This document shows, in pieces, positions 35,860 through 47,636 of a stretch of DNA of 64,000 nucleotides (the stretch's first letter is position 1; each line of letters opens with the position of its first letter). The DNA is from Phaseolus vulgaris (Eukaryota > Streptophyta > Magnoliopsida > Fabales > Fabaceae), in NCBI RefSeq assembly GCF_000499845.2, contig NC_023758.2, positions 31,774,069 to 31,838,068 of the forward strand, read 5' to 3'. Both the position numbers and the translations under genes were made by a program. The notes under the pieces were generated by a model. That model saw only the letters and a list, made by a program, of their open reading frames with translations, did no database searches and was not told the origin of the DNA.

Positions 35860-36205
35860 AAAAATCATGAAATAAAAATCAATTTTAGAAATAAAAAATA
35901 ATTAGTTGTTATAGGGATTAAATTAGAGATCATTTTAGAGATTAAAAAAAAATTGGTTTATAAATTAGTTTTTATGGTTGTTGAATGGTTTCTAATTAGC
36001 AACCAGGTTTTTGCTACCAAAATTTAGAATCTAAATAATTAGTAGTTAAAACCTTGGTAGCTAATTAGATATCAATTTAAAAACGATTTAACAATAATAA
36101 AAACTAATTTTTTTTAATTTATAAAATGATGTCTAATTTAGTTACAATTACAACTAATTATTAATTTTTTTTTAAAATTAGTTTCTATTTTATGATTTTC
36201 TAATA
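35860..36205. mobile_element. CACTA-type MITE, ends diverged
   Basis: It begins near AAAAAAATCATGAAAT and ends near TTTTATGATTTTCTAATATG, matching the 60345 copy at both ends apart from changed terminal CACTACAAG bases. The internal order GGTTTATAAATTAG ... AAACCTTGGTAGCTAATTAG is kept. Confidence 0.65.
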
Positions 36206-37460
36206 TGAGGATTTATAAATTATATTTAATATGAGTAAATATATTTACATATAAACCTTGAAATTAAAATAATAAATTTTGCTATCGTTTCCAATGAATG
36301 TATAAAATTTATGAGTAATTTTAAAATCCTTTATAAATTACTGATACAGTAATAAAATGTATAAAGTTAATAGTTATTTGGAGGTGATACTAAAAATTAA
36401 ATAAGAAAAATACAATATTGTTTTTTTAATTCAAAATCAATTTGGCAAAACCATACACGCAACATATAAAGGTTCAGATGAGACATCTTTTACTCGCGTA
36501 TGCATTTCATTCCATCATAATGTATAAATGGTGCTGTGAAGTGAATATCATTTTGTGTTCATCTTATTTCTTCTATTTTTATTTGGAAATATCATATTTT
36601 TGTGTCGATTTTTTTAAAAAAAATCCTATAATTTTCTTCGTTAAGTCTTTCTCATTTAGTAATGGTACCGTATCTATTTTAACATTTTATTTAATGATTT
36701 ATAATTCACTACTATTTATTTATTTATTTGGAATGTGCTGATAAAAAACAAATTATTTGGAATGTACTTTGCTTATAAACCGTGGTGCAACTCCACACAT
36801 ATCCTATTATTAAATTCCTTATAATCGTTCTTTCCAAAGTGTTTTTTTTTATTCTAGGTTTTTTTTTTCGTTCTAAAATATATTTGGAACATATTTTTAG
36901 TAAAATATTTTCTATTTATTTAGATTTTTTTTCTGTAAAGGTTCTTTTTAGTTCTTTTCTACTTTATATTGTAATATAGTGTGTGTATTAAAATAAAATA
37001 AAATAAAAACACAAATTGAAATAAATCACTCAAATTAAAGCAGTCTAATACACACTTTTTTTATACAAAATAAAATGCAAACTTTTCCTATGAGACTCAT
37101 GACCGATTACAATGGGCGATAACTTCAAAAATGTCAGAACAAATTTTATACCATTAAATATATTTTTAAGGTTCTTATAAAATTTCAGATTTTTAATTTT
37201 ATTTTATGTAGTCCATGTGGACTTCTATTATATTTTTAGTCTTTTATTAGGTTTTTCATCATCAATATCAGTCCTTGAAAGAGATAAAAAAATTTAACAA
37301 AGAATATATATAAATTGTAACCCTTAGAAACTGATATTGATAACAAAAAATGAATAAAGGGCTAAAAATATACAAAATATTTGAAAATCTGAAATGAAAA
37401 ACATATTTAAGTATATTTTTATGAGAATTATGGCCATGAGAGATTGTTGAGGAGAGAAAA

Positions 37461-37989
37461 TCAAGAGTGTTTGGCTTTACTTTGATTTGTTGTAACAGAA
37501 AAAGCATGAGTGTGTCTCATAATCCAGAATCTCTCTATCTCTTCTGCTTTCCGACCCGGAATCCGACCCGCTATCAAATTCCACCTATTCAATTGCAAAC
37601 TCTAGTAAACATAAATTTATATACCACAGTAACTTTCATGAATCATTTTCACTCTAATTATGATTTTCAAAATTAACAAAAAAATATTTACACTTAAGGG
37701 ATATGAATTATGGAAGTGATGATGTATCTAAGGAGAGAATCCAAGTCCTAAACCATGAATGAGGATAATAAAAGAATGTTCACACAAAATGTTTGACATT
37801 AATAAGGGCCAAAAATATTACTCATTTGAATTTCTTTATTATAAAATTCTAGAATTTCTGTTGTGATAGTTCATGAAAGATGTGGAACTTCTTATATAAC
37901 TAGCCTTATAACATAAATGATTTGTGAAAGACCACTTTGGGAGAAGTGATACTTGCACTCTTAGAACTAAAACAATAAATAAATAAAAA

Positions 37990-38029
<40 letters not shown>

Positions 38030-39400
38030 AGTTCGAATGAGAAGTAAGAATTTCACCTCATATTAACAAGGGAAGGAGATAAAAAATCAAAGCTCTCTAA
38101 TTGAGAAAATAAAGAAAATATAATAATTCTTATTGTTTCTTGAAATTAATATTTTTCTCTTCCAATGTGCATACACGTTAATCTCACCGTAAGTGTGAAA
38201 CAAGCATCCTATACTGAACAATTTTTTAACTTTTATTCTATTTCTGTTCTTAGAAAAGAAGTTAAAAATATTAAATCACTAGAGAAATAAATTGAAAATT
38301 TAATTATCTGATAGACCATAAATGAGTAAAGGGACGAACAGAAAATATTTTAAAAATTGTATAACTAGATTAATTATTTTGATTAAAAAAAAGTACAAAA
38401 ATAAATAAATGAAAACAACAAGACAATGTCTCTATTTTCATTTATTATTCATTTTGTCCTTTAAGCAAAAACAAATAAAATGAATTACGATTCTCCATCT
38501 TTTCCCATCTTGTAAAGCAAACAAATGGTTAAGGACAGGAGTAAGAATCTGCAGTGTGGTTAATAGGTTGAGAAGGTAATTAATTGTCGGTCATTTGGTA
38601 CAACAAATTACTCATTACTACCAAATAGTCAATGCCAGCCACGTATGGCCAAAAGGTTAATCTATGGTTAAAATTCTATCTACCTGCATTCTACAATCCA
38701 AGAACAGTCCAAAAAAACCAGTTACACAAGTGTTACTTGAAACTTGAGTATTAAAAACTGGAATTTAGGAATACGAATGCCCAGATAAATCTTATAATTT
38801 AAGATTTATTTATAAAAAATCATTTTATTGATATAATAAATTTTTATTTATTATGAATAGATATAGTCTATTTATGATTTTTGTTAACTTATAAATTTTA
38901 GTATAATATTTTTTTTTATGTGATTGTTGTTATTTTATCAGTTTAGTTAATATGTAAAGTTGGATAATAATAACAGCCTCATAAAATCAGAATTTATAAA
39001 ATGAAGTTTAGATTCTCCTAATATCAAGTTAATCTAGGATTTTGAAACATTTAGATCGATTGAATTAATGCAGAAACCGAAATCGTGTGAAAGAAAATGC
39101 ATTATAATACAAATGATGGAAGCTTACTTGTCTCCGACTAGCTTGTACATCCTGTGAATGAGATCCTCCTCTTGCTCGCTCATGTGTATCACTTTCCACT
39201 CTTTGCTGCTAACTTCTGCATCGTGCGTTACCCTTTATCAGAAATTGTGACCATTTTTTCTATGCATGATGCGCGTTTAGTTATTCTATGTAAGTAGCCA
39301 AGTTCAGATATAAACAAATGAATGAAAACTCCAACAGCAGAAGAAAATTAATCGATCAAAAAGAACCTTCTGATGTTGTTGAAGTTGCGGTGGTGGACAT
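37461..39400 (-). CDS. R3-type single-repeat MYB (CPC/TRY/ETC family), three exons
   Basis: Exons on the minus strand are 39367-39400, 39128-39215 and 37461-37584. All have GT-AG borders and matching phases, giving 246 nt and 81 aa. The chain holds EVSSKEWKVIHMSEQEEDLI, then HRMYKLVGDKWNLIAGRIPG and RKAEEIERFWIMRH. The bHLH-binding pattern [DE]Lx2[RK]x3Lx6Lx3R fits at D29-L30-R33-L37-L44-R48. The Trp spacing (W18, W42, W61) and WxM at W61-M63, linked to cell-to-cell movement of CPC, are kept. Such proteins lack an activation domain and compete with R2R3-MYBs for GL3/EGL3-type bHLH partners, repressing trichome fate and promoting root hairs. The second intron, about 1.5 kb, hides the last exon. 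The closest type in length is ETC1/CPC; the exact subgroup is not decided. Confidence 0.92.
37991..38022. repeat. (TA)n microsatellite in R3-MYB intron 2
   Basis: About 15-16 perfect TA units. It lies in the long second intron of the R3-MYB gene. Confidence 0.95.
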
Positions 39401-39506
39401 CTTTGCTGATACAAACGCCGGAGGGAAGAACTCAGAGAGACTACTGCTCAGAGGAATTCAATAATTCTGTTCTTAAAGTGAGGGAACTTATAGATACACG
39501 CTGCTT

Positions 39507-39519
39507 CTATATATATAAT
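39507..39519 (-). promoter_or_regulatory. Probable TATA box of the R3-MYB gene
   Basis: On the minus strand TATTATATATATAGAAG lies about 107-120 bp before the ATG (39400), a fitting distance for a short leader. Confidence 0.5.
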
Positions 39520-42500
39520 AATAATAATTATTATTATTTTAAAAAAGTAAACTAAATGATGCAATAGAGCTGAGAGATAAAAGGTATAATAAAAATACAA
39601 ATGAATAATATTACTATTTATTTATTAATTAGCCTGTTTCTGGGTGTGGGTCAGTCAAACTAATGTTAATTTATATAACCTTCTAGAAGAGATATACAAA
39701 CTGTATTTTTATATTACAGTTATATAGTATTATTCGTTACCGTTCCTCATATTAATATTTCACGATTTCCAGCATCACTAGATAGTCCATTTTTTTAAGA
39801 TTTTCAACGGAAGTGTCAGATCCACGTAAAGTAAAAATATAGATTGGTCACACACAACAGTGCACGTGTGAACATGAAACAGGAGAACAAAATTTTGAAT
39901 GACTTAATTTTTTTTTTCAAATTTAGGGTTTAAGATTTAAATATTTTTTTCTAAATACTGAAACGTCTTTTAAAAATAAAGCTTAAAGTTTATTACGTTA
40001 TAATATTTTTTTATTATATATATATTTAGTTATTTTATGTGTGTATATCTAACAGTTGGCATGACCGTACAAGACTAGAGAGAGAGACTATGATTGATTT
40101 ACCTCGGTAAACGGAAAATGGATTGTGAAGAATTTCACTGACAACGAACGAACTTTCCAATTGTCCTATCTTTGTAGGAAGAGATTGATGTTTTTTAATG
40201 TTTTTGATGACAGAGGTTGAAAAGGCCAAACAAAGTATGGTAAAAAAAATGACTGCTTGGTGGATACATCACATGCTAGGAATGGCTGGTACAAAACCAT
40301 CAATCTCAGTCTATAAAATCATGAGTTTGACTAGTAGATGTCTGTTTTTGTGTTCAATAAATTAAAGGATAACATTATTGACCCATGAATAATTGGAATT
40401 TCAATTTTCGTAACCAAAATATTTTTTAAATATACACAACTCTTATCAATAACAATACAACGAGGATATGTTCTTTCCGTATGATTTCTTTTAATGAATA
40501 TGTCTTCGTGATAGAGTTTTAAGATTATTATTTTTTGTTTTGTCTTTTCTTCAATTTCAATTCTTTCATTCCTTTTTCTTTTGAAAGTGTTTACTCATGT
40601 TTTCGCTATGAAGACTAGAATATGATTTTTGTGTGTTCATATTGCTTACTTTTTCTTATTGAAAAATGTATCTTCATGATACTTGAGTTATTTTTTTGTT
40701 ATAGAAATTATATTTACATGAAGTGTGGATTAAAAGAAGTGTAGGCTATTTTAAAAGAATTTATTAACATTTTTTTAAACATTTTTTATGAACAAGTAAA
40801 AAATTAATAAATGAATTTTTTTCAAAAATACTATAATTCTATTACAAATCATTTGTCATCCTACACCTACTATATATGGTATTATCTCCATCATATAGTA
40901 TAACTCTTTTTTATAATGATAATATTGAACGTGTTTATGCGAAATACCTTTTTTTTTATCATGAATATATAATACAACTTTTTGTATAGCCTTTCCTGCT
41001 CAATTTCTCCGTAAACTTTTTTGTTGATAAGAGTTTTGAACTAATGTAAATTACTCACTATAAAGTAAAACATGTGTATTTTGAGGAGGTTTCTTCGTCT
41101 ATATATGCTTTTATTAAAAATGTTTTAATCATGAGTGTTGTTAGAATAAATATAAAAAATATGTATTTTGTCCCGACATAAATTAAATCTCATAAAAAGA
41201 ATAAGTTACTTCAAAATATATTTGTTAACGTCATGTTCAAAAGTTCAATTGAAGCAAAATACTATGTTTTGGTTTTGGTTGCACCTATTTGTGAACGGTA
41301 ATGAATCACTTATCATCTTTTTTTTTTGACAATTTTTATGTCTTATATATTAGATTTGTCATTCTTTACTATGTCAATCAATTTGGGATACATATAGTCT
41401 TGAATCAAATTTTTTATAAAAGAATAAATCATGTCGAAATAGATTGTCATATTATGCGAGAGAAACTTATCAATGATTTGCTTATGTTTTTTCTTATCGC
41501 CTCGTCTCTTTAAGCAACAAACATATACACTAAAATGCTTCCTCCCATTATGTTTAAAAGCTTATGTTCCAAGAAAAAAATAATGAATATATATTTTCAG
41601 CTTGAAGAAATAGAAAATTGATAAATTTTTCTATTTTCTATTATCCAACATTAAGTCATTCCTTATTTAGTTTAGCATTGATTGGTTCACTAATGTTTTT
41701 CATTTCCATTTGTTTATGTTCTTTTTACTCCTTCTTCATTATATATTTAAAAAGAGACATAAACAAGGACTACACGATATTTTTAAATTAGTAGTATTTT
41801 AATTTATATATGAAATTTTATTTTTATATAATTAAAAATTAAACAAGGAATATATCTAAATATACAAAATGGATTTTAGATGTATAATTAATATTATAAA
41901 TGTGACATAATATTATACCCCATATGTTCTTATACAATAATCATTTTAAGTTTTTCATCTGAATAAAATAAAAAAATGTAATTATTATATTCACTATATA
42001 ATTTTAAATGAGTTATTTATTATATTTTTTCAGTTTTATTTCTTCAAATAATTTCCAGTGAATAATAGAAATACAGATAAGGGTATAATTTTTAAAAGAA
42101 GTTAAAATTAAAAAGAAAAAAGAAGTATTGTTCTATATTAGACGGGATAACAGTTAACGAAAGAATAAAATTAATTGAAGAATGAATATTTGAAATATAA
42201 TTTTTCATAATGAATTTGACTTTTAAATCTGGAGAGTTGGACAACTTGTATATATATTATATAATAAGTGAGTCGCGTTATCGATGACGTAATATAGAAA
42301 AGATGCGTCCAATTAGGGTGAATGGTTGATTAAGTGATTCTAGAAACTTGTTTTAAAATGGAATCTGATAAAAATATGTTATGTTGTTGGTCCTTTCTTG
42401 TCTTCATAGATTCTAGAAACTCATGCTTAGACTAGACTTGTCTCCTATCAACATTTTCTTACCCAAAATATACTTATTATTATAACCTTGCTTCATCATA

Positions 42501-42974
42501 AAAAGAGTCAATAATAATCTTAAATTCTAATATTTTTGCCATAACTTATATGCACAGCACTATTCACACGTTCGTTAAATATCATAGCACCAGTCAAATT
42601 TCACTACTTTATTGCAAAATGCATTAATTAAAAATGTTTAATATTCTAAAATGTTAAAGAGTCACATTAATTAGATAATAGAAAAATAAAAAATTTCATT
42701 ACTATATATCGATGCAAATTTAACTTTATAAATCAATTTTATATAATTAAGTTAAAGTTCACTTTCTATTTCTATTGTAAAAGTAAATATACAAATATCT
42801 AATATACTCGAACATTATTCATTTTTCTGAAAAATATTTAACAGAAACTAAAACAAATTATCTAAATATTATGGAGAATTAAAAATAAATACATTAGAAG
42901 GACTAAAATAAAACAGAAAATCTAAATAGATTCTTTTACCGTGAATAAAAGTTGAATAATATTGGTTTAGATTG

Positions 42975-43280
42975 AAGTAATTAACAAAAAAATAATCAGT
43001 TACTATATTAACTAAATTAGAAACTATTTTAGAGTAAAATAACTATTTTAGAGTAAAAAAATTATTTATTTTAAAATTAGTTTCTATTATTGATAAATAA
43101 TTTTTAAATTGGTATTTAGTTAACTATCCATTTTTTTCTATCTTGATAGTTAAATAATTGATAGTTAAAACTTTGGTAGCTAATTAAATATAAATTTGTA
43201 AACTATTTATTAATGATAAAAACAAAATTAGAAACGAATAATTTTTTTAGTACCTAAAATATTCTCTAATCAAGTATGAA
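42975..43280. mobile_element. Degenerate CACTA-type MITE of the same family
   Basis: Words such as TAACTAAATTAGAAACTATTT, TTTAAATTGGTATTTAGTTA and AACTTTGGTAGCTAATTAAA follow the same order as in the 60345 copy. Terminal CACTACAAG is missing and a short TTTTAGAGTAAAAT duplication was gained. Ends approximate. Confidence 0.55.
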
Positions 43281-43448
43281 AACGTATTTACATCTAAATT
43301 ATTTGCAATAATGTATATAATTAAGAAAAAAGTAATTAAACATTAAAATTTTATATTTGATAAAGGAAGAAGACCGGAACACTCAAATATGAGAAAGACT
43401 TAGTATAACGTTTTGGATTTTGTTTTATTTACCCTATAAACAAAAACT

Positions 43449-43525
43449 ACTTTACTTAATAACATTATCATTATCAAATCTAATTTACTTAATAACATTA
43501 TCATTATCACATCTAATTTACTTAA
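43449..43525. repeat. 33-bp tandem repeat
   Basis: Two full units and a part of a third of TTTACTTAATAACATTATCA followed by TTATCA(A/C)ATCTAA. It produces repeated peptides in short frames on both strands, which are not genes. Confidence 0.88.
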
Positions 43526-45248
43526 TAATAATTTGCATTTATAGACTTTACTCAGTCTCCGGCGGACAAAGAAAGATAATTTGCATTGATGGAAATAAAT
43601 ACACAAAAAAGATAATAAAAACAGATATAATTTAATAAATAAATAATATAATATTATTATAATTGTAAAAAATGAAACAAAAAAGAGAATAACACTAGTT
43701 AATTATGTAATGAGCACAATTAATTAAACATTTAAAAATAAACCTAATTAAAAAATATATAATATACTTAACCTAATAAGTTATATTTTTCCTCTTATAA
43801 ATATATAAAAAAGTTTGAATCATAAAATCTCCTCATTTGTCACACTTTTTTATCATTTTAATTTTCTAAATGAGTCTCTTTCTTTTGTGTTCCTTTCTTT
43901 CATTCCTCCCTCCCTTTCAACTACAACTAACAAATGGAAGTAAAAGGAAAGTGTCATCATCACCTCAGTTCAGAGTATGCCTAACATTTTAATTTTATCA
44001 ACAAATCACGTTGAATTTCCGTGCAGCTATCATTTTAGGACTCAACTTTGCTTAGCTAATGGTCCTCCTACACTTTACAAATGTTTAATTTAAGCTTCTT
44101 TAATGGAATAATTACGAAATACTATCAGAAAGACCAATTCCAAAATAAACAGAAAATTACTTGCTTAGAAAAACATTATTCAACAACATAATAAATGGAT
44201 TGTGCAGTTATATGAATCGAACCCGATGTTGCGTGCTAATTACTAATGGATCGTTTTGTCGAATTCGTTTTTAAGGTTTCGATTCCATATCAGCATAAAT
44301 TATGTGAATATTAAATAATCAGCCTATAAATAAAGGACAATGTTTGTTATAGAAGAATGCTAATAAAAAGGTCAAGTACCACAAAAATAGAAAAGGAGAC
44401 ATATACAAAAGAGATGACATATTACACACTAACTAAGAGTACATTTATTATTGACTACACTTAATGTTATAAATTTGAGATTACTAATACTCTTGTTTGG
44501 AACACATTGATACATGGACATAATGATAGAGTAAATTGAATAGATATAAAAATAATTCAAAATAAATAAGTTGTTACAAATTTTATTTTATAAAATTGAG
44601 TTATATTTAAAATATACTTTTTAATGTAATTGTATAAGAGTTATTTACAACTTATATTAGCGAAACTTTGTTAAACTTATTATGTTATATTATCAAATTT
44701 TTAGTATGTAAATAATTCAAATCTTAATCTTTATATAAACTTATTATCATATTATATTATCTATTATTAAACTTTTGAATACTTTTAATAGTATATATGT
44801 GATACAAATTTAGACTTTTTTAAGAAAAGTTTGTCTGAAAATATTGTTGTGATAAAGGAGAGAAAACATAAAGGTGAAAAGGCATTTTTGTAGAAGAAAG
44901 ACGAAGCCAAGCCTGGTAGATTCTACGTTTGAACAGTTATTTTGGTGGGGAACAAAAACTGGCTAACTTTTTAACGGTGCCATGTTGAATTCTAATGAAA
45001 TGATCAAACGAAGTTTCAACGCGGAAAGTGGTTCCCTTGCCTAGATACGTACCAAACCTTTTATTTTTCACTCAATCAATCAAAAGGAGATTCTATTCTA
45101 TTCTACCAACCAAACACTTCCAAATTGCCTCTTTCCTTTTCCCATTTTTCTCTGCTTCTTATAATATTCCTTTTCCTTCTACAAAATCATTTATGTAATA
45201 AAATACTTCTACACTATTCAAATCCAAATTCAACAAACTTTTTATTTA

Positions 45249-45390
45249 TTATAGAAAAGGTAGAATTTGAGAAGTTTATTGTAAGACTATTTAGAGAGAT
45301 TGTATTCTTATTTGAAAAATAGCAGTGAAATAAAATTTATATTCTCTGTTCACAAATATCTAGCTCTGTTTTATTCCTTCAACACCAACA
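45249..45390 (+). repeat. 5' LTR remnant of the Copia-type element
   Basis: Matches 47495-47636 (the end of the 3' LTR) from ATAGAAAAGGTAGAATTTGA to CAACACCAACA. Upstream of 45249 the sequence is unrelated to the first half of the 3' LTR. Confidence 0.85.
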
Positions 45391-45392
45391 AG

Positions 45393-45404
45393 TGGTATCA
45401 AAGC
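45393..45404 (+). other. Primer-binding site (initiator tRNA-Met type)
   Basis: TGGTATCAAAGC begins two bases after the LTR end. Most plant Copia elements have TGGTATCAGAGC here, complementary to the 3' end of tRNA-iMet. There is one mismatch. Confidence 0.85.
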
Positions 45405-45444
45405 TATTTTCTTGAGGGATCTGTGAGGTTAGTAGAGTGCACCA

Positions 45445-47232
45445 ATGGAAGGAGGATCAAATTTTTCAGTAATGGCACCACTTGTCTTTGATGGAGACAA
45501 TTATCAAATGTGGGTTGTTCATATGCAGACCTACCTAGAAGCATTGGGATTATGGGAAGCTGTAGAAGAGGACTATGAAATTCAGTCCCTTCCAGAAAAT
45601 CCTACGGTGGCACAAATAAAATCACAGAAGGAAAAAAAGATGAAGAAATCAAAGGCAAAAGCATGCCTATTTGCAGCTGTATCTCCTATGGTATTCATAA
45701 GGATAATGTCCTTGAAGTCAACAAAAAAAATCTGGGATTACCTCAAGGCAGAATATGAAGGTGATGAAAGGATTCGTGGAATGCAAACTCTGAATCTAAT
45801 CAGAGAGTTTGAATTGCAAAGAATGAAGGAGTCGGAATCCGTAAAAGAGTACTCGGACAGACTTCTAAGCATTGCCAACAAAGTGAGGTTGCTTGGATCT
45901 GTGTTAAAAGATTTAAGAATTGTAGAAAAACTGCTTGTAACAGTTCCAGAGAGGTTTGAAGCCACCATAACAACCCTGGAGAACACAAAGGACTTATCAA
46001 AGATTTCTCTTGCAGAGCTCTTAAATGCTTTACAAGCACAAGAACAAAGGAGAGTCATGAGACAATATGAAGCAGTAGAAGGAGCCTTACTAGTCAAACA
46101 TGAAGGTGGTTGGAGAAACAAAGGTAGAAATTATCCTCCTTGTAAGCATTGCAACAAGTTAGGTCATCCACTGTTTAAGTGTTGGAGAAAACTTGATGTT
46201 AAGTGCAACAAGTGCAATCAACTTGGGCATGAAGCAATCATTTGTAGAAACCAAAGTGAGCAACAAGATGTAGATGCTCAAATTGCAAATGTGGAGGAGG
46301 ATGTACTTTTCGTTGCAACTAGTTTTTGCAGCAATATTTCAAGTGCATCTTGGCTAATTGACAATGGTTGCACCAACCACATGACACATGACAAGGAACT
46401 CTTCAAGGAATTGAGAACTACTGATATTAAAAGGGTGAGGATTGGAAATGGTGAACACCTTGCAGTAAAAGGAAAAGACACAATAGCTATCATAAGCTAT
46501 AAAGGTATAAAAATCATTACAAATGTTCTTTTTGTGCCAGAGATTGATCAAAATCTTTTGAGTGTTGGTCAATTGTTGGAAAAAGGCTATAGAGTGATGT
46601 TTGAAAATAAACATTGCTTAATCAAAGATGTTGATGGCAGAGATTTGTTTAAAGTTGAAATGAAGGGAAAAAGTTTTGCTCTCAATCCAATGGAGGAGGA
46701 GCACATGGCCTTTAAATCCAAAGAAAATGTCACAGAAATTTATGTACCTGACTTGAAGAGTAATATTCTCAGTATGGGACAATTATGGGAGAGTGTTGAA
46801 GCAAAATTTGATAACCTGGAAAAAAGGTTTACAAAATTGGAAGAAAAATATGTTGATATGGAGAAAGACAAGGAAAGTAGAGTCAATCAAGTTGAAGAAC
46901 TCCATTTGTTGCTTTTGGCACAAAAAGAAAAGGTGAATGAATTACAATTCAAATTAGAAGTCCCTTTTGGTTCATGTGTTTTACTTGAAAATAGTGGTTT
47001 TGATTTAGGAGAAGACCATAAATGGAATGGTGTTGAGACGTCATCTGAAAGGGAAATACGCTATAATCATTATCTTCAAAACTCATTGAATTCAAAGTCT
47101 TTCTTAAATCCTTTTAATTCAAAGGGTGAAAGTGGAGAAGATTTTGTTTGGAAAATTAAAAGTAATTCAATTCAAAATTCTGCACGGATTGGTGCAATGA
47201 AGAAAATTGAAGTTGCTTCTAATCAAGGATAG
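45445..47232 (+). CDS. Copia gag and partial protease region, fused to a NET1-like coiled coil
   Basis: 595 aa. Residues 1-40 (APLVFDGDNYQMWVVHMQTY) and about 50-220 form the DUF4219/UBN2 gag of Copia elements. Two zinc knuckles follow near 232-268 (CKHCNKLGHPLFKC and CNKCNQLGHEAIIC). Next is the protease/pre-integrase start WLIDNGCTNHMTHD at about 302; the usual active site there is D-S/T-G, here D-N-G. After VPDLKSNILSMGQLWES the chain changes to VEAKFDNLEKRFTKLEEKYV, DMEKDKESRVNQVEELHLLL and LAQKEKVNELQ (about 449-495). This is a heptad coiled coil that does not belong to Copia proteins and reads like plant NET1 (KIP1-like) coiled coils. The last 100 residues are unrecognised. The frame has no stop, which suggests constraint or recent origin. 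Confidence 0.83.
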   Translation: MEGGSNFSVMAPLVFDGDNYQMWVVHMQTYLEALGLWEAVEEDYEIQSLPENPTVAQIKSQKEKKMKKSKAKACLFAAVSPMVFIRIMSLKSTKKIWDYLKAEYEGDERIRGMQTLNLIREFELQRMKESESVKEYSDRLLSIANKVRLLGSVLKDLRIVEKLLVTVPERFEATITTLENTKDLSKISLAELLNALQAQEQRRVMRQYEAVEGALLVKHEGGWRNKGRNYPPCKHCNKLGHPLFKCWRKLDVKCNKCNQLGHEAIICRNQSEQQDVDAQIANVEEDVLFVATSFCSNISSASWLIDNGCTNHMTHDKELFKELRTTDIKRVRIGNGEHLAVKGKDTIAIISYKGIKIITNVLFVPEIDQNLLSVGQLLEKGYRVMFENKHCLIKDVDGRDLFKVEMKGKSFALNPMEEEHMAFKSKENVTEIYVPDLKSNILSMGQLWESVEAKFDNLEKRFTKLEEKYVDMEKDKESRVNQVEELHLLLLAQKEKVNELQFKLEVPFGSCVLLENSGFDLGEDHKWNGVETSSEREIRYNHYLQNSLNSKSFLNPFNSKGESGEDFVWKIKSNSIQNSARIGAMKKIEVASNQG

Positions 47233-47356
47233 TATGGTGACTACTGGAAAAATATAATATTGGAAGCAGTTGGGGTAAGGAAAAATATAAAATTGGAAGT
47301 GTGAGTGATAACAATCTGAATGAAAAATATGAAAGGTTTGAGTTTAAGGGAGAATT

Positions 47357-47636
47357 TGTTAGCATTAAACTCAAAGTCGTCAGTCGTCATCAATTTTATT
47401 TTAGCATTTGAATAACCAATAATTATTATATTTAATTCTAATTTTGAATGTCATTTATACTATGATTTAAATGTAAATTATAGTATAGGTTTTATGATAG
47501 AAAAGGTAGAATTTGAGAAGTCTATTGTAAGACTATTTAGAGAGATTGTATTGTTATTTGAAAAGTAGCAGTGAAATAAAATTTATATTCTCTGTTCACA
47601 AATATCTAGCTCTGTTTTATTCCCTCAACACCAACA
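47357..47636 (+). repeat. 3' LTR of the Copia-type element
   Basis: Begins TGTTAGCATTAAACTC right after the purine tract and ends CAACACCAACA, matching the 5' remnant at its end. Confidence 0.82.

Larger units (their letters stand above)
29993..37460. other. Gene-free, AT-rich region with a large direct duplication and several MITEs
   Basis: Apart from the repeats listed separately I see no gene. The plus-strand frames 35473-35679, 36442-36741 and 36782-36979 are low-complexity and lack protein features. Short CACGTGC-containing words recur in the duplicated copies near 31665 and 33755. Confidence 0.55.
39541..45248. other. Gene-free, AT-rich region
   Basis: No gene is supported. The minus-strand frame 40035-40229 and plus-strand frame 41301-41513 lack domains and codon structure. 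The region holds a MITE relic (42975-43280) and a 33-bp tandem repeat (43449-43525). Near 44205-44230 there is a T-arm-like GAATCGAACCCGA word without a tRNA around it. Confidence 0.5.
45249..47636 (+). mobile_element. Copia-type LTR element without pol, 5' LTR truncated
   Basis: It has a 3' LTR of 280 bp (47357-47636, TGTTAGCATT...CAACACCAACA) and a matching but truncated 5' LTR (45249-45390). A primer-binding site follows, then one long frame (45445-47232), then a purine-rich tract (AAGGGAGAA) just before the 3' LTR. Integrase, reverse transcriptase and RNase H are missing. The missing first half of the 5' LTR means no target duplication can be read. The two LTR remnants differ at only a few positions over 140 bp, so the insertion is fairly young. 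Confidence 0.85.

Noticed and set aside
35473..36979. Four plus-strand frames in the gene-free region
   Set aside because: Phe/Tyr/Ile-rich translations of AT-rich DNA without features.
43400..43635. Frames with repeated LLSKLDVIMIM or YLITLSLSNLI peptides
   Set aside because: Produced by the 33-bp tandem repeat on both strands.
44200..44240. T-arm-like word GAATCGAACCCGA suggesting a minus-strand tRNA
   Set aside because: No acceptor stem, anticodon arm or D-arm could be placed around it.
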